The translations under genes and the position numbers were made by a program. A DNA stretch of 64,000 nt from Chloroflexi bacterium CFX4. GTDB lineage: Bacteria > Chloroflexota > Anaerolineae > Aggregatilineales > UBA2796. Shown piece after piece: positions 38,391 to 45,838 of the stretch (position 1 is the first letter of the stretch; each line of letters starts with the position of its first letter). The stretch spans positions 186,001-250,000 of the forward strand of contig QWHC01000011.1 in the NCBI GenBank assembly GCA_021404685.1, given 5' to 3'. The notes under the pieces were generated by a model, which was not told the origin of the DNA, made no database searches, and saw only the letters and a list, made by a program, of their open reading frames with translations.

Positions 38391-39292
38391 CGAAGCACAC
38401 CCAAGCGCCGCAGTTCAGACATGATCAGCGTTTCCCACGGGCTGCCCGTCTCCACAGTGGCGTAGTGAATGCCGCGCTTGCGGCAGTGGGCGGTGATCTC
38501 ATCGCGCCACGCCAACAAGCGCTGCACGTACATCTGGCGCATTGGCGCGTCAATAGTCACGTCGGCGGTAGCGCCGCTCTCCACATCCACCAGTTGCAGA
38601 TCGCCCACCAAAGGCGGATCAATTTCTTCGGGCGAAAGCAAGTGGATGATCGCCACCTCATGCCCGATGCCCTGCAAGGCTGTGATGCCATCCTGCCAGC
38701 CGTTCGGCGCCAGCAGATCGCTGATGAACAGACACAAGCCGGGACGTGAAAAGCGCATGGCGTAATCGCGCAGCGCAGCGACCAAGTCAAGGTTGCCGGC
38801 AGGCTTTAGCGCAGCGATGTAGTCCAGCAGCGCCAGCGAGCGTCCGCGCCCACGATGTGCGCCCCACGTCACATTTAGCCCAGCACCATACAGCGCTGTG
38901 ACTGCCACATTATCGCCGTTTGCCAAGCCGATATAGGCAAGCGCGGCGCCAACGCGCTGTGCAAAGCGGAATTTGTGGTGTGCCGCCTCGCCCTCGCCCT
39001 CACGCGGAAAATCCATGCTGGCAGAGGCATCAATCAGCACATGCACCGAGAGGTCTTCTTCTTCCTCAAAGAGCTTGATGAAAGGGCGCTCCAAGCGGGC
39101 AAAAACGTTCCAGTCCACACGGCGTAGATCGTCGCCACGGGCATAGTTGCGGTAATCGGCAAACTCTAGGCTGGTGCCGCGCCGCACCGAACGCCGTTCG
39201 CCTTTCATCACGCCGGCGCGCACGCGGTTGGCGATCAGGCTCAGTTGGTCAAGTTGGCGCAGTGTTTTTTCGTCAAAAAGGCGTTCCGACAT
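38387..39292 (-). CDS. DUF58 protein (VWA-like, MoxR-associated family)
   Basis: A 301-residue cytoplasmic protein. The DUF58 signature GTSLEFADYRNYARGDDLRRVDWNV is near residue 40 and is followed by a VWA-like core with DASASMDF near residue 90. Members usually sit beside a MoxR AAA ATPase and BatA-like proteins and are thought to help assemble or activate other proteins. This one is first in the four-gene operon and no MoxR gene is adjacent. A promoter candidate lies at 39323-39350. Confidence 0.88.
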   Translation of the reverse strand: MSERLFDEKTLRQLDQLSLIANRVRAGVMKGERRSVRRGTSLEFADYRNYARGDDLRRVDWNVFARLERPFIKLFEEEEDLSVHVLIDASASMDFPREGEGEAAHHKFRFAQRVGAALAYIGLANGDNVAVTALYGAGLNVTWGAHRGRGRSLALLDYIAALKPAGNLDLVAALRDYAMRFSRPGLCLFISDLLAPNGWQDGITALQGIGHEVAIIHLLSPEEIDPPLVGDLQLVDVESGATADVTIDAPMRQMYVQRLLAWRDEITAHCRKRGIHYATVETGSPWETLIMSELRRLGVLR

Positions 39293-39322
39293 GGGCGATA
39301 CATCCTACAGCCGTTTTGGGTA

Positions 39323-39350
39323 AGTATACACAGCGTTGGCAGATTGTCAT
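39323..39350 (-). promoter_or_regulatory. Promoter of the DUF58 operon
   Basis: ATGACA (39345-39350) and TATACT (39323-39328) on the minus strand with a 16-base spacer, 31 bases before the ATG. Confidence 0.5.
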
Positions 39351-39412
39351 CAGCCGCCGCATTAGGGAATGGTGATTCTTGGGTGCGGCGCGGGAAGGCA
39401 CCTTGCGAAATT

Positions 39413-39442
39413 TTGCCTTAACAGGCGCTGATGTGCTATGCT
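39413..39442 (+). promoter_or_regulatory. Extended -10 promoter of the pheA leader
   Basis: TTGCCT (39413-39418), an 18-base spacer, and TGCTATGCT (extended -10, hexamer 39437-39442). The expected first transcribed base is about 39449-39450, i.e. the A of the leader ORF ATG. Confidence 0.6.
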
Positions 39443-39449
39443 CAGCGCC

Positions 39450-39542
39450 ATGAATACTTTCTGGTGGCTCAAAGTGGTTCGTCCGTTTCAATTCACCGAT
39501 TCGACCTGTCGGGCGCAAACGCGCACCGCACCTCTGCATTGA
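39450..39542 (+). CDS. Leader peptide upstream of pheA (30 codons, probably leaderless)
   Basis: A short ORF starting [15 protein letters not shown], with two adjacent Trp codons (5-6) and Phe codons at 4, 13 and 15, ending in TGA at 39540-39542. Its ATG coincides with the predicted transcription start, so the mRNA would have no 5' leader. The ORF is followed by a terminator (39569-39606) and then pheA. GCGCAC at 39521-39526, inside the ORF, can pair with GTGCGC at 39572-39577 and would break the terminator stem. A ribosome held at Trp or Phe codons would leave that pairing free; a ribosome at the stop codon would cover it. This is the logic of an attenuator; no experiment is implied. Confidence 0.6.
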   Translation: MNTFWWLKVVRPFQFTDSTCRAQTRTAPLH

Positions 39543-39568
39543 GCCTGCTATTGGGCAAGCATAATCAG

Positions 39569-39606
39569 GGCGTGCGCCGTGTGGCTGTGCGCCTTTTTTG
39601 TTTTTT
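39569..39606 (+). terminator. Attenuator terminator before pheA
   Basis: Stem 39569-39576 (GGCGTGCG) with 39586-39593 (TGTGCGCC), three G-U pairs, 9-base loop, followed by TTTTTTG and TTTTTT. It stands between the leader ORF and the pheA ribosome site. Confidence 0.65.
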
Positions 39607-39625
39607 GAAGGGAGAAGGATTCCGC

Positions 39626-40486
39626 GTGCCTGAGCAAAACCAACCAACCGTTGTCGCCTTTCAGGGCGTGCATGGCGCGTATTCTGAGGAGGCTTGCCGC
39701 CAACACTTCGGGGAAGGCGTGCAAACGCTGCCCTGCAACGCCTTTGACGAGCTGTTCCGCGCTGTGGAGAGCCGCCAAGCCACCTTTGGAATGCAGCCTG
39801 TGGAAAACTCGCTGGCTGGCACCGTTGCCACCGCTTACGAGCTGCTCATGGAGTATGATCTGCGCGTGCAGGCAGAGGTGATCGTGCAGGTGCGCCATGC
39901 GCTCTTGGCGCCCAAAGGCACCACGCTTAGCGACGTGCGCTACGTGCGCTCACACCCGCAGGCGCTGGCACAGTGCGAGCGCTATCTCAAGCGGCGCGGC
40001 TTTCAGGCAGTTACCCATTTTGATACGGCAGGCAGCGCCCGCGACCTTGCCGCCAGCCCAGAGCCGCATACCGCGTGCATCGCCAGCGCTTTGGCAGGCA
40101 GGCTTTACGCCTTGGAGCAGCTTGAGTATGGCATTGAAGATGAGCCGTTCAACTTCACACGCTTCTTCGTGATCGGCATTGGCGATCCGCCGCCTGCCAA
40201 GCGCAATAAGACCAGCGTCGTGTTCGCCGTGCGCGATAAGCCCGGCGCGCTGCACGAATGCTTGGGCGCCTTTGCCGAACGCGGCGTGAACCTGACCAAG
40301 ATCGAATCGCGCCCGCGCCGCAACAAGCCTTGGCAATACTTCTTTTACACCGACTTTGAAGGTCACGCCTCAGAGCCGAACGTTGAGGCTGCCCTGATGG
40401 ATTTGATGCGCCGCGCCGCGCTCTTGAAGCTGCTCGGCTCGTACCCTGCTGCTGAGCAGCCCCGCCAACCTGAGCCGAAAGACTGA
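39626..40486 (+). CDS. pheA: Prephenate dehydratase with ACT domain
   Basis: A 286-residue cytoplasmic enzyme converting prephenate to phenylpyruvate in phenylalanine synthesis. The catalytic part shows [28 protein letters not shown] and [10 protein letters not shown]; the C-terminal ACT domain has [26 protein letters not shown], the Phe-binding regulatory block. No chorismate mutase domain is fused. The start is a GTG at 39626 with GGGAGAAGG upstream; the frame is open further upstream but that part lies over the leader and terminator and is not family sequence. thrC follows after 13 bases. Confidence 0.93.
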   Translation: MPEQNQPTVVAFQGVHGAYSEEACRQHFGEGVQTLPCNAFDELFRAVESRQATFGMQPVENSLAGTVATAYELLMEYDLRVQAEVIVQVRHALLAPKGTTLSDVRYVRSHPQALAQCERYLKRRGFQAVTHFDTAGSARDLAASPEPHTACIASALAGRLYALEQLEYGIEDEPFNFTRFFVIGIGDPPPAKRNKTSVVFAVRDKPGALHECLGAFAERGVNLTKIESRPRRNKPWQYFFYTDFEGHASEPNVEAALMDLMRRAALLKLLGSYPAAEQPRQPEPKD

Positions 40487-40499
40487 GAGGCAAAAGACC

Positions 40500-41810
40500 A
40501 TGACAGCGCTAAGCGTGCTTAAGTGCATTGAGTGTGGGCATGAACATCAGATTGATGAGCCTGTCTATGTGTGCAGCCGTTGCAGCGGCTTGCTGGATGT
40601 CGTTCACGACCTAGAGCGCCTGCGCCCAAGCATCAGCCGCGAGACGTTTGATGGGCGCCTGCGCCAAGTGGAAGCGCCCTATAACAGCGGCGTGTGGCGC
40701 TTCAAAGAGCTTGTCTTTCCCGCTGTGGCAGATGATCAGATTGTGACACGCGGCGAAGGCAACACCACGCTCTACCGTGCGCCTGCCAAACTTGCCGCGT
40801 GGGTGGGCAGCCGTGCGCTCTCTCTGAAGCACGAGGGCGAAAATCCGACGGGTTCGTTCAAGGATCGCGGCATGACCGGCGGCGTGACGCACGCCAAACT
40901 GGTTGGCGCCACCAGCGCCCTATGCGCCTCGACCGGCAACACCTCTGCCTCAATGGCGTCCTACTGCGCGCTGGCAGATTTGCAGGCGTTGGTCTTCTTT
41001 CCGTATGGCAACATCGCCGCTGGCAAGCTGGCGCAATCGGTTGCCTATGGCGCGCTGAATGTACAAGTGCGCGGCGATTTTGACGCCTGCCTAGAGCTGG
41101 TGCGCCAAGCCAGCCGACAGCTCGGCATCTACCTGCTGAATTCGGTCAATCCGTTCCGCTTGGAAGGGCAGAAAACAATCGCCTTCGAGATTTTGCAGCA
41201 GCGGCGCTGGCGCGTGCCAGATTGGATCGTGCTGCCCGGCGGCAATCTGGGCAACACCTCTGCCTTTGGCAAAGGCTTGAGCGAACTCTACACGCTCGGC
41301 ATCATAGACCGCTTGCCGCGCATCGCCGTGATTCAGGCGGAAGGCGCCGCGCCCTTCTATCAGAGCTACCGTGAAGGCTTTGCCACGCGCCATCAAAGCA
41401 AGGCACAAACATTGGCAACCGCCATCAAGATTGGCAACCCTGCCAGCTATTTCAAGGCGCGCCGCACGCTCAGCCTAACCGATGGCGTGGTTGAATCGGT
41501 CACCGATCAGGAAATCCTAGACGCTAAGGCGATGGTGGATACCTCCGGCATTGGCTGCGAGCCTGCTTCGGCGGCAAGCGTGGCGGGCATTCGCAAGCTG
41601 ATCGCGGCGGGTGTGATCGGCGCTGATCAAGAAGTTGTCGGCGTGCTGACAGGGCATGTGCTGAAAGACCCTGAGATCATCATGCACTACCATCAAGGCA
41701 CATTGGCAGGCATTCAGAGCAGCTTTGCCAACCAGCTTCGCACCATTGATCCAACCTTGTCCGATGTGCAGAGTTTGCTCAGCCGCAGCCATGCACCCAG
41801 CGCGTTGTAA
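40500..41810 (+). CDS. thrC: Threonine synthase
   Basis: A 436-residue PLP enzyme converting O-phosphohomoserine to threonine. An N-terminal zinc-ribbon-like segment has Cys9, Cys12, Cys25 and Cys28. The PLP lysine is Lys121 in ENPTGSFKDRG, and the phosphate loop GGNLGN lies near residue 250. The architecture is that of the short (plant/archaeal-like) form. GAGAGG precedes the ATG. It shares the transcript of pheA, so the attenuator upstream of pheA would also affect threonine synthesis. Confidence 0.93.
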   Translation: MTALSVLKCIECGHEHQIDEPVYVCSRCSGLLDVVHDLERLRPSISRETFDGRLRQVEAPYNSGVWRFKELVFPAVADDQIVTRGEGNTTLYRAPAKLAAWVGSRALSLKHEGENPTGSFKDRGMTGGVTHAKLVGATSALCASTGNTSASMASYCALADLQALVFFPYGNIAAGKLAQSVAYGALNVQVRGDFDACLELVRQASRQLGIYLLNSVNPFRLEGQKTIAFEILQQRRWRVPDWIVLPGGNLGNTSAFGKGLSELYTLGIIDRLPRIAVIQAEGAAPFYQSYREGFATRHQSKAQTLATAIKIGNPASYFKARRTLSLTDGVVESVTDQEILDAKAMVDTSGIGCEPASAASVAGIRKLIAAGVIGADQEVVGVLTGHVLKDPEIIMHYHQGTLAGIQSSFANQLRTIDPTLSDVQSLLSRSHAPSAL

Positions 41811-41834
41811 ACCTGCTCTGCCCGTTGCTATAAT
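41805..41834 (+). promoter_or_regulatory. Promoter for the M20 dipeptidase leader
   Basis: TTGTAA (41805-41810, overlapping the thrC stop) and TATAAT (41829-41834) with an 18-base spacer. The same TTGTAA-18-TATAAT pair precedes xylA. The expected start is about 41841. Confidence 0.6.
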
Positions 41835-41840
41835 GGCTGT

Positions 41841-41888
41841 ATGTTTGTAGGCTGCCTAGCATGGCAGCCCTTTTTTACGGAGAGTTGA
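41841..41888 (+). CDS. 15-codon leaderless ORF crossing a terminator, upstream of the dipeptidase gene
   Basis: ATG at 41841, six bases after TATAAT, opens a frame reading MFVGCLAWQPFFTES and stopping with TGA at 41886-41888, three bases before the dipeptidase ATG. The whole terminator hairpin (41850-41876) and the dipeptidase ribosome site lie inside it. If translated, the ribosome would melt the hairpin. Whether it is translated is not known. Confidence 0.4.
   Translation: MFVGCLAWQPFFTES
41850..41876 (+). terminator. Perfect intrinsic terminator between thrC and dipeptidase genes
   Basis: A 7-bp perfect stem (GGCTGCC 41850-41856 with GGCAGCC 41863-41869), 6-base loop, then C and six T. 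It can end the pheA-thrC transcript, but it also lies downstream of the dipeptidase promoter and so in its leader. Confidence 0.75.
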
Positions 41889-41891
41889 CCC

Positions 41892-43283
41892 ATGACCGAT
41901 GCTCACACCCTGATTGACACACACCGCGAAAAATTTCTGGAGGAACTCAAAGATTATCTGAGCATTCCAAGCATCAGCACGCTTTCGGAACACAACGCCG
42001 ATACGCAGCGCGCCGCCGCTTGGACGGCTGCCCAACTGCGCGCCGCCGGCATGACTCGTGTTGAGATTATGCCCACGCCCAAGCATCCCGTTGTGTATGC
42101 CGAATGGCTAGGTGCGCCGGGCAAGCCCACAGTGCTGATTTACGGTCACTACGATGTGCAGCCCGCCGAACTGGAAGCAGGCTGGCTCAGCGATCCCTTC
42201 AAGCCCGAAGTGCGTGAGGACAATCTGTATGCACGCGGCGCCTCGGACGACAAAGGGCAGGTCTATGTGAACATCAAGGCAGTTCAAATGCTGATGCAGG
42301 CGAACGGCACGCTGCCGCTGAACGTCAAGTTCCTGATCGAGGGCGAGGAAGAAATCGGCTCGCCCAACCTTGATCCCTTCATCACTGCCAACAAAGAATT
42401 GCTGCGCGCTGATGTGGTCGTCGTCTCCGATACTGCCATTCAATCGCCTGATCAGCCGAGCATCGTCTACGGCTTGCGCGGCTTGGTCTACCTTGAGCTA
42501 GAGGTGCGCGGACCGAAGCAAGACCTGCACAGCGGCGGCTTTGGCGGCACCGTTCACAATCCGGCGCAGGCGCTTTGCGAGATCATCGCCGCACTGCATC
42601 ACCCTGATGGCAGCGTGGCAGTGGATGGCTTTTATGACAAGGTGCGCCCCATTGACGAAAAAGAGCGCACAGCAATGGCAAAGACCGACGTGAGCGATGC
42701 GGAATGGAAACGACTGACCGGCGCGCCGCAGTCTTGGGGTGAGGCGCAATATACGCTCCGTGAGCGCGTTGGCGCACGCCCAACCTTAGAGGTGAACGGC
42801 ATTTGGGGCGGCTTCACGGGCGAAGGCTCTAAGACGGTGCTGCCTGCCAAGGCAACTGCCAAGATTAGCTGCCGCCTTGTGCCAGATCAAGACCCTTACG
42901 AGATCGAGGCACTCATCCGCGCACAGGTGGCGAAATTGGCACCGCCTACTATCACATGGGAAGTGCGTGCGCTCAATCACGGACATTGCGCGCTCGTGCC
43001 GATTGACTCCTTGGCGATGGAGTGCGCCGTCGCTGCTTATGAGCGCGGCTTTGGCGCACGCCCGCTGTTCCTGCGCGAAGGCGGCTCGATCCCTGTGGTG
43101 GCAACCTTCGCACAGACCTATCAGGTGCCGGTCTTGTTGGTTGGCTACGGCTTGCCCGATGACGGCGCCCACGGACCGAATGAAAAGTTCAACCTCGAAT
43201 GCCTCTATCGCGGCATTCACACGGCGGCAGCGCTGCTAGAGGAATTGGGCAAGCGCTCGCCCGACTCGCTGCGTGTGCTGTAA
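41892..43283 (+). CDS. M20-family dipeptidase / metallopeptidase
   Basis: A 463-residue cytoplasmic zinc peptidase of the carnosinase/ArgE/DapE-like M20 family. Metal and catalytic motifs are intact: GHYDVQP (His86, Asp88), ARGASDDKGQ (residues 114-123) and EGEEEIGS (150-157), and a dimerisation lid domain is present in the middle. The closest architecture is dipeptidase-type rather than ArgE, so general peptide breakdown is the best guess. GGAG precedes the ATG. Transcription must pass the terminator at 41850-41876. Confidence 0.88.
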   Translation: MTDAHTLIDTHREKFLEELKDYLSIPSISTLSEHNADTQRAAAWTAAQLRAAGMTRVEIMPTPKHPVVYAEWLGAPGKPTVLIYGHYDVQPAELEAGWLSDPFKPEVREDNLYARGASDDKGQVYVNIKAVQMLMQANGTLPLNVKFLIEGEEEIGSPNLDPFITANKELLRADVVVVSDTAIQSPDQPSIVYGLRGLVYLELEVRGPKQDLHSGGFGGTVHNPAQALCEIIAALHHPDGSVAVDGFYDKVRPIDEKERTAMAKTDVSDAEWKRLTGAPQSWGEAQYTLRERVGARPTLEVNGIWGGFTGEGSKTVLPAKATAKISCRLVPDQDPYEIEALIRAQVAKLAPPTITWEVRALNHGHCALVPIDSLAMECAVAAYERGFGARPLFLREGGSIPVVATFAQTYQVPVLLVGYGLPDDGAHGPNEKFNLECLYRGIHTAAALLEELGKRSPDSLRVL

Positions 43284-43337
43284 CGCTCAGCAGCGATTGC
43301 GCTCTGTGTGTGGGCGGGAGACATCCCGCCCCTAGGC

Positions 43338-44534
43338 TTACTCCGCCGCGCCCATCTCGGCAAGGACTGCCTCAATCGCGCTTGCCACCTGCTCCAAATC
43401 CGCCTGCCCAATGACCAACGGCGGCAGCAAGCGCAGCACATTCAGACCCGCTGGCAGCGCCAGCACGCCCTTGCTTTGCAGCGCCTTCAGCACAGGCGCA
43501 ACCTTGCCGCGCAGCTCAATGCCGAACAGCAAGCCAAGCCCGCGCACCTCGCGCACCTGAGCGCGAAAACGCTGAGGCAGATCGCCTAAACGCTCCAACA
43601 GGAAGCCGCCCAACACTGCAGCACGCCCTGCTAAGTCTTCCTCAACCATCACATCCAGCGCGGCGAGTGCTGCCGCACAGCCCAACGGATTGCCGCCAAA
43701 GGTTGTGCCGTGAATGGCAGGTTGCAGCTTGCCCACGCGCTCGCTGATCAGGCAGGCGCCAAAGGGCATCCCGCCCGCGATGGATTTCGCCACTGGCATC
43801 AGGTCGGGCGATAATCCATAGTGCTGATGGGCAAACAGGCGCCCGGTGCGCCCAAAGCCCGTCTGCACCTCATCGGTGATGAACAGCGCGCCGCGTTCTC
43901 GGCAGAGCGCCTGCACACCGCGCAGATAATCGCCCTCGGCAGGGCGCACACCACCTTCGCCTTGCACCACTTCCACAAGCACGGCGGCAGTCTGATCGGT
44001 GATGGCAGTCTCAGCGGCAGCCAGATCGTTGTAGGGAATGTGCGTGTAGTTCGGCACAAGCGGCGCAAACGGCTCACGGTACTTTGGCTCCCACGTGGCA
44101 GAGAGCGCGCCCATCGTGCGCCCGTGAAAGCCGCGCATGGTCGCCACAATGTGCGTGCGCCCTGTGGCAAAGCGGGCAAACTTGAGCGCTGCCTCAACCG
44201 CCTCTGCGCCGCTGTTGCACAGATAGGCGCGTGGCATCTGGGCAAGCGCGGTCAGCTTTTGGAGCAGCAAAGCGCGCTGATCGTTATAGAACAGCTCAGG
44301 GCAGCTTAGCAGCACGCCCGCCTGAGCGCGAATCGCCTCCACCACCTTGGGATGGGCATGACCGATATTCGCCGCGCCCTGCCCACCAACGCAATCAATG
44401 TAGCGGTTGCCCTCCGCATCCCACACATAGGCGCCCTCGCCGCGCACAATGGTCAGAGCGCGCTTGGCATACACACCGCTGCTGTGTGCTTCCTCAAGCG
44501 CCATGTAGTCTAGGTTGCTCAATACTTCAGTCAT
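43338..44534 (-). CDS. lysJ: Acetylornithine / LysW-aminoadipate-semialdehyde aminotransferase
   Basis: A 398-residue class-III PLP aminotransferase. It shows CVGGQGAANIGHAHPKV, CNSGAEAVEAALKFAR, the ITDEVQTGFGRTG block and the PLP lysine in PVAKSIAGGMPFGA. The family covers ArgD, LysJ and bifunctional enzymes. The neighbouring LysZ-like kinase, whose gene it overlaps by 8 bases, favours a LysJ role in LysW-carried lysine or arginine synthesis. The symbol is therefore context-based. No lysW, lysX or lysY gene is in the window. Confidence 0.82.
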   Translation of the reverse strand: MTEVLSNLDYMALEEAHSSGVYAKRALTIVRGEGAYVWDAEGNRYIDCVGGQGAANIGHAHPKVVEAIRAQAGVLLSCPELFYNDQRALLLQKLTALAQMPRAYLCNSGAEAVEAALKFARFATGRTHIVATMRGFHGRTMGALSATWEPKYREPFAPLVPNYTHIPYNDLAAAETAITDQTAAVLVEVVQGEGGVRPAEGDYLRGVQALCRERGALFITDEVQTGFGRTGRLFAHQHYGLSPDLMPVAKSIAGGMPFGACLISERVGKLQPAIHGTTFGGNPLGCAAALAALDVMVEEDLAGRAAVLGGFLLERLGDLPQRFRAQVREVRGLGLLFGIELRGKVAPVLKALQSKGVLALPAGLNVLRLLPPLVIGQADLEQVASAIEAVLAEMGAAE

Positions 44535-45351
44535 GCGTAATCACCGTCCCTTCGCCTGCTAGTGCTGCCTGAATCGGTTGTGCGCGGCGCGAATCGGCAA
44601 GCAGCACGCGCCGAACGCCGCCTTCAACTGCCTCTTGCGCCGCTAAGACCTTCTTTTTCATCCGCCCGCCCGCCATATCTAAGGCGCGCCCAAGCTGAGC
44701 GCGTGGCACGTGCCGCACAAGGCTGCTCTCATCGGGAAAGCGCGCCAACAAGCCCGCCACATTGGTTAGGATGACCAGCGTCTCAGCACACAGGGCAGCC
44801 GCGATCATAGCAGCGGCACGGTCACCATCCACGTTCAGCGGTTCGCTGGCTTGGCTGATCGCCAGCGGTGCCACAATCGGCATGTAGCTGTTCGCCAGCA
44901 GCAAGCGCAACAAATCAACGTTGATCTGCTCGATCTTGCCGGTGAAGTCATCGCGCACAATGCGCTGGCGTCCAGTGGTCGGCTCAATGGCACGCACGGC
45001 ATCCTTGCGCTGCGCGAACATCAAACGCCCGTCTACGCCGCTTAGTCCGAGCGCGTTCACGCCCAGCGCTTGCAGTTTCGCCGTGATGTTTGTGTTCATC
45101 TGCCCATTGGCAGCCATCACATACAGTTCGAGCGTCTCAGGGTCAGTATAGCGGCTGACGTGACCGGACGGCGATTGCAAGGTGCGGCGCGGCACACCAA
45201 CGCGCTCACTCAGCCGATCCACAGCGGCGGACGTGCCATGCACCAGTACAAGGCGGTGCCCGTTTTGGGCAAGAGCGGCAAGGTCAGCACAGACTGCATC
45301 GGTATCCACACCTGCGCCGCCACCCACTTTGACCACAATCGTTTCAGACAT
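44527..45351 (-). CDS. lysZ: LysW-aminoadipate/glutamate kinase (LysZ-like amino-acid kinase)
   Basis: A 274-residue kinase that phosphorylates the side-chain carboxyl of a LysW-bound amino acid. It starts TIVVKVGGGAGVDTDAV and carries LVHGTSAAVDRL, VSRYTDPETLE, NALGLSGVDGRL, NVDGDRAAAM, TNVAGLLARFPDE and GGRMKKKV, a pattern closer to Thermus-type LysZ than to N-acetylglutamate kinase ArgB. AAGGA lies 9 bases before the ATG. It forms a two-gene operon with the aminotransferase. Substrate choice (aminoadipate or glutamate) cannot be settled by eye. Confidence 0.85.
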   Translation of the reverse strand: MSETIVVKVGGGAGVDTDAVCADLAALAQNGHRLVLVHGTSAAVDRLSERVGVPRRTLQSPSGHVSRYTDPETLELYVMAANGQMNTNITAKLQALGVNALGLSGVDGRLMFAQRKDAVRAIEPTTGRQRIVRDDFTGKIEQINVDLLRLLLANSYMPIVAPLAISQASEPLNVDGDRAAAMIAAALCAETLVILTNVAGLLARFPDESSLVRHVPRAQLGRALDMAGGRMKKKVLAAQEAVEGGVRRVLLADSRRAQPIQAALAGEGTVITHD

Positions 45352-45390
45352 TCCTCACATCCTTCCCACACTTCTTGAAAAGATTTGCTG

Positions 45391-45419
45391 TTGACGTGCG
45401 CGCCACAGCCTGCTACAAT
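45391..45419 (+). promoter_or_regulatory. Promoter of tRNA-Glu
   Basis: TTGACG (45391-45396) and TACAAT (45414-45419) with a 17-base spacer, 17 bases before the mature tRNA. Confidence 0.75.
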
Positions 45420-45436
45420 CAAACACAGTCCAGAAC

Positions 45437-45509
45437 GCCCCATTCGTCTAGCGGTCTAGGACGCGGCCCTCTCAAGGCTGAAACAGGGGTTCGAGTCCCC
45501 TATGGGGCA
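45437..45509 (+). tRNA. tRNA-Glu (anticodon CTC)
   Basis: A 73-base cloverleaf. The acceptor stem is GCCCCAT/ATGGGGC with discriminator A; the anticodon stem is CGGCC/GGCTG around loop CTCTCAA (anticodon CTC at 45471-45473); the T arm is AGGGGTTCGAGTCCCCT. CCA is not encoded. It has its own promoter and terminator. Confidence 0.95.
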
Positions 45510-45514
45510 TCCGC

Positions 45515-45546
45515 AAACATCCGCCGACCAAGCGGATGTTTTGTTT
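45515..45546 (+). terminator. Terminator of tRNA-Glu
   Basis: A 10-bp stem (45515-45524 with 45532-45541, arms AAACATCCGC/GCGGATGTTT), 7-base loop, then TGTTT. Confidence 0.75.
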
Positions 45547-45559
45547 ATGCCCGCCACAC

Positions 45560-45594
45560 AAAAAACGCCCTTCCGACTGTCTCGGAAGGGCGTT
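45560..45594 (-). terminator. Strong minus-strand terminator facing the tRNA terminator
   Basis: A 13-bp perfect stem (45564-45576 with 45582-45594) and 5-base loop. On the minus strand it is followed by a run of T (45560-45563 and the end of the stem). It ends a transcript from the promoter at 45703-45732. Confidence 0.7.
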
Positions 45595-45620
45595 CGCATC
45601 CCTAAAGCTAGGCGCGTGCG

Positions 45621-45695
45621 CTACCCACCATACAGCCGTGTATGGGCAGTGGAAGGCTTCTTCTGCTTTTTGGAAGCGTTCATCGGTAGCTGCAT
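45621..45695 (-). CDS. 24-residue basic small protein or small RNA, leaderless
   Basis: ATG at 45695, seven bases after a -10 element, opens a frame beginning MQLPMNASKKQKKPST and ending RLYGG before TAG. The peptide is rich in Lys and has no Cys or Trp. It has a dedicated promoter and a strong terminator, giving a predicted transcript of about 140 bases. I do not recognise it. It could equally be a small regulatory RNA whose ATG is incidental. Longer minus-strand frames here run through the tRNA and were discarded. Confidence 0.4.
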   Translation of the reverse strand: MQLPMNASKKQKKPSTAHTRLYGG

Positions 45696-45702
45696 AGCGC
45701 TT

Positions 45703-45732
45703 ATTGTGACGCAGGCGGGTTAGTTTTGTCAA
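45703..45732 (-). promoter_or_regulatory. Promoter of the small minus-strand transcript
   Basis: TTGACA (45727-45732) and CACAAT (45703-45708) on the minus strand, spacer 18 bases. Confidence 0.6.
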
Positions 45733-45802
45733 GATGGGGCGGGGATTGGAGTGCGGAGCCACCCTGCTCGGTACGTGAACCAACTGCCACCACCGCCGTT
45801 TT

Positions 45803-45820
45803 CTGGTAAAATGCTACCAG
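45803..45820. repeat. Short inverted repeat over a TAAAAT box
   Basis: CTGGTA (45803-45808) and TACCAG (45815-45820) frame AAATGC and overlap a TAAAAT -10-like box 19 bases before the methyltransferase remnant. It could be an operator. Confidence 0.35.
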
Positions 45821-45838
45821 CATTCCACAGGGATAAAG

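Noticed and set aside
39431-39625. Upstream extension of the pheA reading frame
   Set aside because: It would translate the attenuator hairpin and gives non-family sequence; a GTG with a strong ribosome site at 39626 matches the family start.
45472-45783. 103-codon minus-strand frame
   Set aside because: It runs through the tRNA-Glu gene and two terminators, so it cannot be a normal gene; the 24-codon ORF inside a promoter-terminator unit fits better.
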